From: JASLDZ01 sp038226305
Lineage (GTDB): Bacteria; Pseudomonadota; Alphaproteobacteria; Caulobacterales; Caulobacteraceae
Length of the DNA stretch: 64,000 nucleotides
Assembly: GCA_038226305.1 (NCBI GenBank)
Contig: JBBRQN010000015.1
Coordinates: 7,144-71,143, forward strand
Reading direction: 5' to 3'
This document shows, one piece after another, positions 1 through 8,310 of the stretch (the first letter of the stretch is position 1; each line of letters starts with the position of its first letter). The notes beneath the pieces are model-generated. The model saw only the letters and a program-made list of their open reading frames with translations. It was not told the origin of the DNA and did not search any database. The translations under genes were made by a program, and so were the position numbers.

Positions 1-1
1 C

Positions 2-316
2 GACGGTCTGGCCGCCGCCGGGCTGGAGCCCGACGCCCTGCTCCTGCCCGCCGCACCCCCCGCCCTGCGCCAGGTGATCACGGGCCTCGCCACCCGCACC
101 CGGGACGAGCTCCTGGTTAGGTCTCGCCCATTTGCGTCACGGATCAAGGACCAGCGCCTGGCCTTCGAGGTGGCGTTCATCCAGCGGCTGGCGGAAGACC
201 TGTGCGAGCGGCTGACCCGCAACGACCCCTTGAGCGAGCGCGTGCATCACACCAAGCCGCAGATGGCGGCCCTGGCCGTCCGCGCCGGCCTCGATCGCCT
301 GACGGGCCGCAAGTGA
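2..316 (+). CDS. hpnC: Squalene synthase HpnC, C-terminal part (cut by window start)
   Basis: The last 104 residues of a protein whose N-terminus lies outside the window. HpnC converts presqualene diphosphate to hydroxysqualene in the HpnC-HpnD-HpnE route to squalene. The visible part is helical, with RLAEDLCERL and a basic tail ending LTGRK, as expected for the C-terminus of a trans-isoprenyl diphosphate synthase fold. The Asp-rich motifs are not in view. Identification rests mainly on position: it overlaps hpnD by four bases (GTGA), and the order hpnC-hpnD-hpnE-shc-hpnG is the standard hopanoid operon. Confidence 0.8.
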   Translation, partial: DGLAAAGLEPDALLLPAAPPALRQVITGLATRTRDELLVRSRPFASRIKDQRLAFEVAFIQRLAEDLCERLTRNDPLSERVHHTKPQMAALAVRAGLDRLTGRK

Positions 317-1155
317 GCGACACGGCCGCAACCTCCGCTTCGCAGGCCGCAGGCAGCTCGTTCTACGCCGGGATGCGCATCCTGCCGAAGGCGGAGCGCG
401 AGGCGATGTATTCCGTCTACGGATTCTGCCGCGTGGTGGACGACATCGCCGACGACCTGGAGGGCGACCCCGCCTTCCGCCGGGTGGCGCTGGACGGATG
501 GCGGCGGGACATCGGTGCGCTCTACGCCGGGAACGACCCCGGCCGGGCGGCGGCGCTGGCTCCCCACGTCGAACGCTTTGGTCTCGCCCGCGAAGACTTC
601 CAGGCCGTGATCGACGGCATGCAGATGGACCTCGACGGCCCCATCGTCGCCCCGGATGCCCAGACGCTCGACCTGTACTGCGACCGGGTGGCCAGCGCTG
701 TCGGCCGCCTCAGCGTGCGCATCTTCGGCATGGAGCCGGAGCCCGGCGTGACGCTGGCCCACCACCTCGGGCGCGCCCTGCAGCTCACCAACATCCTGCG
801 CGACTTCGACGAGGATGCCTTGATCGGGCGCCTGTACCTCCCGTCCGAACTCCTCGACTCGGTGGGGATCGACACGCGCGAACCTTTGGATGTCGTGGAT
901 CACCCGCGCATCGACCGGGCCGCCCGGGTGCTCGCCGAAACCGCCCGCGCGCACTATGCCGCCGCCGACACGGTGATGGCGGCCGCCACCAAGGGCCGCC
1001 TGATCGCCCCCCGGCTGATGAGCGCCGTCTACGCCCGCACGCTGGAGCTGACCTCCGGCGCCGGCTGGGCGCCGCCCCGCGCCCGGCCAAAGCTGTCCAA
1101 GGCCGCCCTCGGGCTGACCGTCCTGCGCACGGGTCTGCGGTGGGGCTGGCGGTGA
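313..1155 (+). CDS. hpnD: Presqualene diphosphate synthase HpnD
   Basis: Condenses two farnesyl diphosphates to presqualene diphosphate, the first step of the bacterial three-enzyme squalene route. The 280-residue product has the two Asp-rich motifs of squalene/phytoene synthases: DDIADD near residues 43-48 and NILRDFDED near 160-168, plus YGFCRVVDD just ahead of the first. The GTG start at 313 is chosen because it gives a four-base GTGA overlap with hpnC and places the conserved FYAGMRILP segment near the N-terminus. An upstream in-frame start would add about 37 low-complexity residues read through hpnC. Translationally coupled to both neighbours. Confidence 0.93.
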   Translation: MSDTAATSASQAAGSSFYAGMRILPKAEREAMYSVYGFCRVVDDIADDLEGDPAFRRVALDGWRRDIGALYAGNDPGRAAALAPHVERFGLAREDFQAVIDGMQMDLDGPIVAPDAQTLDLYCDRVASAVGRLSVRIFGMEPEPGVTLAHHLGRALQLTNILRDFDEDALIGRLYLPSELLDSVGIDTREPLDVVDHPRIDRAARVLAETARAHYAAADTVMAAATKGRLIAPRLMSAVYARTLELTSGAGWAPPRARPKLSKAALGLTVLRTGLRWGWR

Positions 1156-2411
1156 GCGCGGGCGAGCCCGTCCGCATCATCGGGGCCGGACTGGCCGGTC
1201 TGGCCGCGGCGGTGAAGCTGGCCGGGGCGGGCGTGCCGGTAGAGCTTTCGGACGGCGCAGCGCAGGCGGGCGGGCGCTGCCGCAGCTATCACGACCCGCA
1301 GCTCGACATGGTGATCGACAACGGCAACCACCTCGTCCTATCGGGCAACAAGGCCGTCTACGACTACTTGGGTCGGGTCGGCGCCGCCCACGCCCTGGCC
1401 GGGCCTGACAAGGCCGAGTTCCACTGGACCGATATCCGCACCGGCGAGCGCTGGCTCCTGACGCCGGATGAAGGCCCGATCCCGTTCTGGGTGTTCGACG
1501 CGAAGCGCCGCCCGCCGGGCACGCGACTGGCGGATTTCCTGCCCTTGGCCAAGCTGATCCGGCCGCCACGGGGCAGGCGCGTGGATCAGGTGGTGCCCGC
1601 ATCGGGCCCCGCTTGGGAGCGCCTCCTGGAGCCGTTCCTCCTGGCCGTGCTCAACACCGCCCCGGCGGAAGGTTCGGCCGATCTCGCCGCCGCCGTCGTG
1701 CGCGAGACACTGGCCAAGGGCGGGCGCCACTATCGCCCGAGGATCGCCGAGCCCACGCTGTCGGCCGCCTTCATCGAGCCTGCCCTGGCCTATCTGGCGA
1801 CCCGCAGCGCGACGGTCCGCACCGGCCGGCGCCTGCGCGGCATGGAGTTCGCCCCCAATCGGGTGAGCACCCTCACCTTTCCCGACGGCACCGAGGCGGT
1901 GGGGGAAGGCGCTGCAGTGATCATCGCCGTGCCGCCGCAGCAGGCGCAGGCGCTGGTGCCCGGACTGTCTGCGCCAACCGAACACCGCGCCATCGTCAAC
2001 GCCCACTTCAAGATGACGCCGCCCGCGGGCCTCCCCGCCATGATCGGGGTGATCGGCGGCACGGTGGAGTGGATCTTCGTGTTCGAGGACCGCGTCTCCA
2101 TCACCGTATCCGGCGCCGACCGGCTGCTGGACGAGCCCCGCGAGGCTCTGGCCCAGCGCCTGTGGGCCGAGGTGGCCAAGGTTCACGGCCTCGGCCCCGA
2201 CCTTCCCCCCTGGCAGATCGTGCGCGAGCGCCGCGCCACCTTTGCCGCCACTCCGGAGCAGGACGCCAAGCGCCCGCCCGCTCAGACCCGGTGGTCGAAC
2301 CTGATCCTGGCGGGCGATTGGACGCAGACGGGCCTGCCCTCCACCATCGAGGGCGCGATCCGCTCCGGCTTCAGGGCCGCCGACTTGGCGCTGCAGGTGC
2401 GAAGGGTGTAG
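1152..2411 (+). CDS. hpnE: Hydroxysqualene dehydroxylase HpnE (FAD-dependent)
   Basis: Reduces hydroxysqualene to squalene, the last of the HpnCDE steps. The 419-residue product opens with the dinucleotide-binding motif GAGLAGLAAA (residues 11-20), followed by GGRCRS and NGNHLVLSGN, typical of phytoene-desaturase-like flavoproteins. It ends with LAGDWTQTGLPSTIEGAIRSG, the C-terminal FAD-contacting motif of amine-oxidase/desaturase proteins. The GTG start at 1152 overlaps the hpnD stop by four bases (GTGA). A longer in-frame reading extends back to 498, but this is out-of-frame sequence inside hpnD and is not used. Confidence 0.93.
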   Translation: MSAGEPVRIIGAGLAGLAAAVKLAGAGVPVELSDGAAQAGGRCRSYHDPQLDMVIDNGNHLVLSGNKAVYDYLGRVGAAHALAGPDKAEFHWTDIRTGERWLLTPDEGPIPFWVFDAKRRPPGTRLADFLPLAKLIRPPRGRRVDQVVPASGPAWERLLEPFLLAVLNTAPAEGSADLAAAVVRETLAKGGRHYRPRIAEPTLSAAFIEPALAYLATRSATVRTGRRLRGMEFAPNRVSTLTFPDGTEAVGEGAAVIIAVPPQQAQALVPGLSAPTEHRAIVNAHFKMTPPAGLPAMIGVIGGTVEWIFVFEDRVSITVSGADRLLDEPREALAQRLWAEVAKVHGLGPDLPPWQIVRERRATFAATPEQDAKRPPAQTRWSNLILAGDWTQTGLPSTIEGAIRSGFRAADLALQVRRV

Positions 2412-2431
2412 TTTCCCGCCGTCTCGGGGAG

Positions 2432-4417
2432 ATGCGAACTCACATGTACGACCTGGGCCAGATTCCGCCTGAAGACGGGCCGACCGATCTCGACCGCGCC
2501 GTCACCCGCGCCGCCGAGGGCCTCGCGCGCTTCCAGAGGCCGGACGGCCACTGGGTGTTCGAGCTGGAAGCCGACGCCACGATCCCCGCCGAATATCTCC
2601 TGCTGAAGCACTACCTCGGCGAGCCGGAAGACCTCGAGCAGGAGCGGAAGATCGCCAATTACCTGCGCCGCATCCAGAGCGCGTCGCACGGTGGCTGGCC
2701 GCTCTATGAAGGCGGGGCCTTCGACATCTCCGCCACCGTGAAGGCCTACTACGCGCTGAAGATGGCGGGCGATGACGTTGCCGCCCCGCACATGGCCCGA
2801 GCCCGGGCGGCGGTGCTGGCGGCGGGGGGTGCGGGGGCGGTGAACGTGTTCACCAAGATCCAGCTCGCCCTCTTCGGAGCTGGCCCGTGGGGTGCGATCC
2901 CGACCATGCCGCCGGAGATCATCCTTCTGCCCCGATGGTTTCCGATCCACCTGTCGAAGATGAGCTATTGGGCGCGCACGGTGATCGTGCCGCTGCTGGT
3001 TCTGCAGGCGAAGAAGCCCGTGGCCAGGAACGCTCGCGGCGTGAAAGTGGACGAGTTGTTCGCAGCGCCCGGAACCCGCCCGCCGCCCAAGCCCACGCAC
3101 CAGAAGCTCGCGTGGAAGATCGGGTTCGAGGCGCTGGATGTGGTGCTGAAGGCGGTGGACGGCCGGTGGCCGAAGCCCCTGCGCGCCCGTGCCATCGCCC
3201 GGTGCGAGGCCTTCGTGGTGGAGCGGCTGAACGGCGAGGATGGCCTCGGCGCCATCTACCCGGCGATGGCCAACAGCGTGATGATGTTCGACACGCTGGG
3301 CTACGCGGAGGACCACCCGCATCGGGCCATCGCCAGAAGGTCGGTGGAGAAGCTGGTCGTCGTGAACCCCGAGGGGCGCTCGGCAGACGAGATCTACTGC
3401 CAGCCCTGCGTCTCGCCGGTGTGGGATACGGCGCTGGCCGCCCATGCCATGCTGGAGGCCGGGGGCGAGGATGCCGAGCGTCGCGCCGCGGCCGCCCTGG
3501 CGTGGCTCAAGCCCCTGCAGGTGCTCGACGTGAAGGGCGACTGGGCGGAGGAGCGGCCGGACGTGCGCCCCGGCGGCTGGGCCTTCCAGTACCGCAACGA
3601 CCACTACCCCGACCTGGACGACACCGCGGTGGTGGTGATGGCGATGGACCGGGCGCGCGGCCCGCTCGGCGCGAAAGGCTACGACGAGGCCATCGCGCGG
3701 GGCGAGGAGTGGACCGTCGGCCTGCAGTCGAAGAATGGCGGCTGGGGCGCCTTCGATGCGGACAACACCTACCACTACCTGAACAACATTCCGTTCGCGG
3801 ATCATGGTGCCCTGCTGGACCCTCCGACAGCGGACGTGTCGGCGCGCTGCATCTCCATGCTGGCGCAGCTAGGCGAACCCCGAGACTCGACCCGGATGCG
3901 CGCCGCCATCGACTACCTGCGCAGGGATCAGGAGGCGGACGGTTCGTGGTTCGGCCGCTGGGGCGTGAACTACATCTACGGCACCTGGTCGGCCCTGTGC
4001 GCGCTGAACGCCGCCGGGCTGGGGTCAGCGGACGACAGCGCCAGGCGGGGTGCCGACTGGCTCCTCTCCATCCAGAACGCGGACGGCGGGTGGGGCGAAA
4101 GCTGCGACAGCTATGCTCTGGACTACAAGGGCTACCAGCCGTTCCGCTCCACGGCCTCGCAGACGGCGTGGGCGCTTCTGGGGCTGATGGCGGCGGGGCG
4201 GAGCGACGATCCGGCCGTGGCCAAGGGCATCGCCTGGCTCTCCGCGCAGCAGAAACCAGACGGGCTCTGGGACGAGGAGAGCTATTCCGGCGGCGGGTTC
4301 CCGCGAGTGTTCTACCTGCGCTACCACGGCTATGCGAAGTTCTTCCCCCTGTGGGCGCTGGCCCGCTATCGCAACCTGCAGCGCTCCAACACCCGCGAGG
4401 TGGCTTGGGGGATGTGA
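2432..4417 (+). CDS. shc: Squalene-hopene cyclase (HpnF)
   Basis: Cyclises squalene to hopene/hopanol at the membrane and is the defining enzyme of hopanoid synthesis. The product of about 661 residues has the catalytic DXDD motif as DLDDT near residue 394 and several QW repeats (QNADGGWG, QSKNGGWGAF, QEADGSWFGRW). It also has a C-terminal FPRVFYLRYHGY segment typical of the family. Length fits the usual 630-680. Start is uncertain: ATG 2432 has GGGGAG directly against it, while ATG 2444 places that same motif 12 bases upstream and may be the true start. It follows hpnE by about 20 bases and overlaps hpnG by four. Confidence 0.96.
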   Translation: MRTHMYDLGQIPPEDGPTDLDRAVTRAAEGLARFQRPDGHWVFELEADATIPAEYLLLKHYLGEPEDLEQERKIANYLRRIQSASHGGWPLYEGGAFDISATVKAYYALKMAGDDVAAPHMARARAAVLAAGGAGAVNVFTKIQLALFGAGPWGAIPTMPPEIILLPRWFPIHLSKMSYWARTVIVPLLVLQAKKPVARNARGVKVDELFAAPGTRPPPKPTHQKLAWKIGFEALDVVLKAVDGRWPKPLRARAIARCEAFVVERLNGEDGLGAIYPAMANSVMMFDTLGYAEDHPHRAIARRSVEKLVVVNPEGRSADEIYCQPCVSPVWDTALAAHAMLEAGGEDAERRAAAALAWLKPLQVLDVKGDWAEERPDVRPGGWAFQYRNDHYPDLDDTAVVVMAMDRARGPLGAKGYDEAIARGEEWTVGLQSKNGGWGAFDADNTYHYLNNIPFADHGALLDPPTADVSARCISMLAQLGEPRDSTRMRAAIDYLRRDQEADGSWFGRWGVNYIYGTWSALCALNAAGLGSADDSARRGADWLLSIQNADGGWGESCDSYALDYKGYQPFRSTASQTAWALLGLMAAGRSDDPAVAKGIAWLSAQQKPDGLWDEESYSGGGFPRVFYLRYHGYAKFFPLWALARYRNLQRSNTREVAWGM

Positions 4418-5064
4418 GCGGCCCACCGGCGGGCTGGGAGGGCTGGCTGGCGGTCTGCGGGCTCAAGCGTGAGGCGGCGATCTGGGGCGGCCGGGCCGTT
4501 GTCGGCGGCGGGCGGTCCGATGCCCTGGCGCTGCGGCTGGAGGCAGCCATAGCCGGCGAGCGCCCTCGCGGCCTGATCAGCTTCGGGGTGGCCGGCGGGC
4601 TGCTCGACAGCCTGGAGATCGGCCATGTGATCGCGGCCGAGAGCGTCGTCACCCAGGCCGGCGAGCGCTGGGGCTGCGACGCGCTCGCCCGTGCTCGACT
4701 GCCGGGCTCCGCAGGCGTCGTGGTGGGTGGCGATACGGTGCTGAGCAGCCCGCAAGAGAAGGCCGCGCACCAGAACCTCGGCACCCTCGTGGACATGGAG
4801 AGCCATGTCGCCGCCCGAGCCGCCGCACACCACGCCCTGCCGCTGGCCGTGCTTCGCGTGGTTTCGGACGCGGCGGGCCATGCCCTGCCGCCCGCCGCGA
4901 TCGCAGGCATGGGGCCGGACGGCGACATCGACGTGTGGGCCGTGATCGCCGGCCTCGCCCGCGATCCGCGCCAGCTTCCCGCGCTCCTGCGCATGGGTCG
5001 CGACAGCGGGATCGCCTTCGGGCGCCTCGTGGCCGCCCGGCGCGAGATGGTCTCCCGTCAGTAG
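4414..5064 (+). CDS. hpnG: Hopanoid nucleosidase/phosphorylase HpnG
   Basis: HpnG releases adenine from adenosylhopane, giving (phospho)ribosylhopane on the way to bacteriohopanetetrol. The 216-residue product belongs to the purine nucleoside phosphorylase/MTA-SAH nucleosidase superfamily. Visible features are the phosphate-loop-like ISFGVAGGL, the substrate-binding segment LVDMESHVAARAA with the key Met-Glu, and VLRVVSDAAGHALP containing the catalytic-region Asp. GTG 4414 overlaps the shc stop by four bases (GTGA). Assignment as HpnG and not another nucleosidase rests on the operon position and on hpnH lying 0.9 kb away. Confidence 0.9.
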   Translation: MSGPPAGWEGWLAVCGLKREAAIWGGRAVVGGGRSDALALRLEAAIAGERPRGLISFGVAGGLLDSLEIGHVIAAESVVTQAGERWGCDALARARLPGSAGVVVGGDTVLSSPQEKAAHQNLGTLVDMESHVAARAAAHHALPLAVLRVVSDAAGHALPPAAIAGMGPDGDIDVWAVIAGLARDPRQLPALLRMGRDSGIAFGRLVAARREMVSRQ

Positions 5065-5112
5065 TAGCAGCCCCGAAATCCTGGCGGCCCTGCCGCGTGA
5101 GAGACAACCCGC

Positions 5113-5898
5113 ATGGCTTCGACAGCGCAGATCAACGGCAAACTCTGGGGCGCCTCGCCCCGCGACTGGGCCGACCTTCAGGAGGGCTCGGCCCTCGCCG
5201 CCTTCGAGGCTGTGCTCGGCCGGGGCGGGGTTGAACCTGGCGTGCGCTATCTCGACGTGGGCTGCGGCTCTGGCATGGCGGCGCAGATCGCCGCGGCGCG
5301 GGGGGCCAGCGTGACAGGGGTCGACGCCGCAGAGCCGCTTCTGGCCATCGCCCGGGAGCGCACGCCCAAGGGCGACTTCCGCGTCGCCGATCTGGAGACC
5401 CTTCCCTTCGCAGACGGCGCCTTCGACTTCACCACTGGCTTCAACGCCTTCCAGTATGCGGGCGAGCCGGTGAAGGCGGTGCGGGAAGCCGCGCGCGTCA
5501 CCCGGCGCGGCGGCACGGTGGCCCTGGTGGTCTGGGGCGAGCCTGCGTCCATGCAGGCCACCGCCATGCTCACAGCCCTGCGCACCCTGATGCCGCCGCC
5601 GCCCCCCGGCGCGGCCGGGCCGTTCGCCCTCTCCGAACCGGGCGCTCTGCGCAAGCTCGCGACAGACGCGGGGCTAGATCCCGGGGCGGCGTTCGACGTG
5701 GATTCGGTGATCGCCTACCCCAACCTCGAAACGGCGGTGCGGGGCTGGAACGCATCCGGCGTGGCGGCCCGGGCAGCGGCGAACTCCAGCGCGGAGGCCG
5801 TCACGGCAGCCCACCGGGAGGCCCTGGCGGCGTTCGCGCACGACGACGGAACCTACCAGATCACCGCCCGCTTCAAGTGCCTGTTCGGCCGGGCCTAG
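5113..5898 (+). CDS. Class I SAM-dependent methyltransferase, unknown substrate
   Basis: The 261-residue product has the Rossmann SAM-binding motif YLDVGCGSGMAAQIAA (about residues 44-59), the acidic VTGVDAAEPLL loop, and the LPFADGAFDFTTGFNAFQYA segment typical of UbiE/type-11 methyltransferases. It lies inside the hopanoid cluster in the same direction as hpnG, 48 bases downstream, so a role on hopanoids or isoprenoid quinones is possible. It is not the B12-radical-SAM hopanoid methylase HpnP, and nothing in the sequence fixes the acceptor. A hairpin follows immediately, so it is probably the last gene of the hpn operon. Confidence 0.8.
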   Translation: MASTAQINGKLWGASPRDWADLQEGSALAAFEAVLGRGGVEPGVRYLDVGCGSGMAAQIAAARGASVTGVDAAEPLLAIARERTPKGDFRVADLETLPFADGAFDFTTGFNAFQYAGEPVKAVREAARVTRRGGTVALVVWGEPASMQATAMLTALRTLMPPPPPGAAGPFALSEPGALRKLATDAGLDPGAAFDVDSVIAYPNLETAVRGWNASGVAARAAANSSAEAVTAAHREALAAFAHDDGTYQITARFKCLFGRA

Positions 5899-5906
5899 CT
5901 TCGATC

Positions 5907-5934
5907 AGACCTCCCCTGCGAGCGGGGGAGGTCT
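5907..5934 (+). terminator. Hairpin between convergent methyltransferase gene and hpnH
   Basis: A perfect 10-base-pair inverted repeat, AGACCTCCCC and GGGGAGGTCT, with an 8-base loop TGCGAGCG. It lies 8 bases after the methyltransferase stop and 8 bases from the end of the convergent hpnH, so it could serve as a bidirectional terminator. There is no T tract. Similar CTCCC/GGGAG hairpins with loops containing TGCG or TCGCA recur in this window. Confidence 0.7.
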
Positions 5935-5942
5935 AGCTGATC

Positions 5943-7130
5943 TTACTCCGCGGCGATCACGGGCTCGCGGTTGCGCTTCTTCTTGGTGATGTCGATGGTC
6001 TGGAGCTTGCCGGAGCGGATCTCCTCCAGCTTCTGCTCCACGTGGGTGGAGTAGACGTCCTGGGCGGGGCGCTGGCGGGAGAGGTCGATCTCGGGCGCGA
6101 AGTCGCCGGTGGTCTTGATGCCGCCGAACGCCACCTTCATCATCTTGAGCGGGTTCTTCAGCGTCTCCTTCACGGCGGAGCCCTCGAAGCCGCAGTGGAC
6201 CATGCAGTCGGCGCACTTCTCGTAGTTGCCGACGCCGTACTTCTCCCACTCGGTGCCTTCCATCAGCTCCGCGTAGGTGTCCACATAGCCTTCGCCGAGG
6301 AGGTAGCAGGGCTTCTGCCAGCCGAAGACGGTGCGCAGCGGCATCGACCACGGGGTGCAGCCGAAGGTCTCGTTGCCGGCCAGGAAGTTGAGGAACAGGT
6401 CAGACTGCGTGAACTCCCACTTCTTGGCGGCGCCCTTGCGCTTCTGGCCCTCGGCGAAGAAGTCGCGGAAGAAGGTCTTGGTCTTCTGGCGGTTCAGGAA
6501 GTGCGCCTGATCGGGCGCGCGCTCATAGGCGTAGCCGGGCGAGAGGGTCACGCCCACGTCCAGCGTCTTCATCTCGTCCATGAAGGCGGCCATGCGCAGG
6601 GGGTCGGCGCCGTCGAACAGGGTGCAGTTGATCTGCACGCGGAAGCCCTTGGCCTTGGCGACCTTGATGGCCTCCACCGCCTTGGTGAACACGCCTTCCT
6701 GGCACACGGCGTGGTCGTGCATGGCTTCGTCGCCGTCGAGGTGGATCGACCACGAGAAGTACTTGTTGGGCTTGTACTTATCGATCTGCTTCAGCAGCAG
6801 CAGCGCGTTGGTGCAGACGATGGTGATCTTCTTGCGGGCGATGGAGCCCTCGACGATCTGCGGCAGGTCCTTGTGGAGCAGGGGCTCGCCGCCGGCGATC
6901 ACCACGCCCGGCGCGCCGCACTCGTCGATCGCCTGCATGCACTGCTCGTAGGACAGGCGCTGGTTCAGGATCTCGTCGACGTAGTCGATCTTGCCGCAGC
7001 CGGCGCAGGCCAGGTTGCAGCGGAACAGGGGCTCCAGCATCAGCACCAGGGGATACTTCTCAACCCCGGCCAGGTGCTTGCCGAGAACGTATTTGCCGAC
7101 CGTCACGGTCTGCGTCAGCGAGATGCTCAT
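5943..7130 (-). CDS. hpnH: Adenosylhopane synthase HpnH (radical SAM)
   Basis: Radical SAM enzyme that joins a 5'-deoxyadenosyl radical to hopene, forming adenosylhopane, the committed step to extended C35 hopanoids. The 395-residue product has the radical SAM cluster motif CNLACAGC (Cys 38, 42, 45), followed by GVVIAGGEPLLH, the GGE motif for SAM binding. A C-terminal Cys-rich stretch (CADCMVHCGFEG) could hold an additional cluster. The start at 7130 is preceded by an AGACAA-type weak ribosome site. It lies only 14 bases downstream of ispH on the same strand, so the two are probably co-transcribed. Its product is the substrate of HpnG. Confidence 0.95.
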   Translation of the reverse strand: MSISLTQTVTVGKYVLGKHLAGVEKYPLVLMLEPLFRCNLACAGCGKIDYVDEILNQRLSYEQCMQAIDECGAPGVVIAGGEPLLHKDLPQIVEGSIARKKITIVCTNALLLLKQIDKYKPNKYFSWSIHLDGDEAMHDHAVCQEGVFTKAVEAIKVAKAKGFRVQINCTLFDGADPLRMAAFMDEMKTLDVGVTLSPGYAYERAPDQAHFLNRQKTKTFFRDFFAEGQKRKGAAKKWEFTQSDLFLNFLAGNETFGCTPWSMPLRTVFGWQKPCYLLGEGYVDTYAELMEGTEWEKYGVGNYEKCADCMVHCGFEGSAVKETLKNPLKMMKVAFGGIKTTGDFAPEIDLSRQRPAQDVYSTHVEQKLEEIRSGKLQTIDITKKKRNREPVIAAE

Positions 7131-7144
7131 CTGTCGTTGTGTCC

Positions 7145-8122
7145 TTAAGCGACCGGTTCGGCGACGGCGGCAGCACGATCGGCCACTCGCGCATCCGGCC
7201 GAAGCGGCCCGGGCAGGCGGAATTCAATGTTCTCGGAGATGCCGTTCATCTGCGTCACCTCCACGTCGTCATCCAGCGCGCGAAGCGCCGCGATCACCTG
7301 CAGGATCAGTTCCTCAGGGGCCGAAGCGCCCGCCGTGAGGCCGATCACCGTGTGACCCTTGATCCAGTCGGGATCGAGAGACAGGCCGTCGGCGACGAGG
7401 TGGCTGGGAACGCCCAGCTCCTCCCCGATCTCGACCAGGCGGTTGGAGTTGGAACTGTTCTTGGCCCCCACCACGAGGATGGTGTCGGCCACGCCCGCCA
7501 GATCGCGCACCGCGGTCTGGCGGTTCTGGGTGGCGTAGCAGATGTCGTTCACGTCGGGCCCGATCACGTCGTGGTAGCGCGACTTCAGGGCGCCGATCAC
7601 GCCGCGGGTGTCGTCCACCGAGAGCGTGGTCTGAGTGATGTAGGCGATCGGGGTGTCGAGCGGGATGGCGAGGGCCGCCACGTCGCCCTCGGTGGCGACG
7701 AGATGCACGGGAGCGTCGATCTGGCCGATGGTGCCCTCGACCTCCGGGTGCCCGGCATGGCCGATCATCACCAGCGTGCGGCCGCGGCTTACATATTTGC
7801 GGCCCTGAGCGTGGACCTTGGAGACCAGGGGGCAGGTGGCATCCATCACCGGCAGGCTGCGGGCCTTGGCAGCATCCACCACCGACCGGGCCACGCCGTG
7901 GGCAGAGAACACGGTGACGGCACCGGTGGGCACCTGGTCCAGCTCTTCAACAAAGATGGCGCCCTGGGCCTTGAGGCTGTCGACCACATGCTTGTTGTGG
8001 ACGATCTCGTGACGCACGTAGACGGGTGCCCCGAACTTCTCGAGGGACTTCTCGACGATGTCGATGGCGCGCACCACGCCCGCGCAGAACCCGCGAGGCT
8101 GCGCCAGAACGACCTTCAGCAT
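7145..8122 (-). CDS. ispH: 4-hydroxy-3-methylbut-2-enyl diphosphate reductase
   Basis: Last step of the MEP pathway, reducing HMBPP to IPP and DMAPP with an iron-sulfur cluster. The 325-residue product carries the three cluster cysteines at about 13 (QPRGFCAGV), 97 (DATCPLVSKVH) and 195 (DICYATQNRQ), together with the SSNSNRL motif. The start at 8122 is chosen over one 18 codons upstream because AAGGAG lies seven bases ahead of it and MLKVVLAQPRGFCAG is the conserved N-terminus. It is transcribed with hpnH and divergently from ispG, so isoprenoid supply is physically tied to hopanoid synthesis here. Confidence 0.95.
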   Translation of the reverse strand: MLKVVLAQPRGFCAGVVRAIDIVEKSLEKFGAPVYVRHEIVHNKHVVDSLKAQGAIFVEELDQVPTGAVTVFSAHGVARSVVDAAKARSLPVMDATCPLVSKVHAQGRKYVSRGRTLVMIGHAGHPEVEGTIGQIDAPVHLVATEGDVAALAIPLDTPIAYITQTTLSVDDTRGVIGALKSRYHDVIGPDVNDICYATQNRQTAVRDLAGVADTILVVGAKNSSNSNRLVEIGEELGVPSHLVADGLSLDPDWIKGHTVIGLTAGASAPEELILQVIAALRALDDDVEVTQMNGISENIEFRLPGPLRPDARVADRAAAVAEPVA

Positions 8123-8275
8123 TGCGACTCCTTGAGCGTCGCGACCGCAGGGAGGCGTCGCGGACTCGAACTGCAAGGATAGGTCGGGATGACGGCTACC
8201 GAAAGGCGCCTGTTCATGTTGGCCGGCAAGGGAGGCGAAATCGCCACACCTGCACGCACGAATGGCCCACTCGAC

Positions 8276-8304
8276 TTCACCCTACGCGCTAGCAGGACTA
8301 TATG
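8276..8304 (+). promoter_or_regulatory. Candidate sigma-70-type promoter for ispG
   Basis: TTCACC at 8276-8281, 17 bases, then TATATG at 8299-8304. Transcription would be expected to begin near 8311, which is itself an ATG in the ispG frame. If correct, ispG mRNA is leaderless, consistent with the absence of any Shine-Dalgarno sequence upstream of the candidate starts. Found by eye only. Confidence 0.4.
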
Positions 8305-8310
8305 CCGCCT

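Noticed and set aside
1613..2431. An in-frame extension of shc back through hpnE (934 codons in all)
   Set aside because: The extra part is Arg/Pro-rich nonsense read from the hpnE region. The cyclase family N-terminus begins at 2432-2444.
6042..7148. A 368-codon frame on the + strand opposite hpnH
   Set aside because: The product has no recognisable domain and mirrors hpnH codons. hpnH has clear radical SAM motifs on the other strand.
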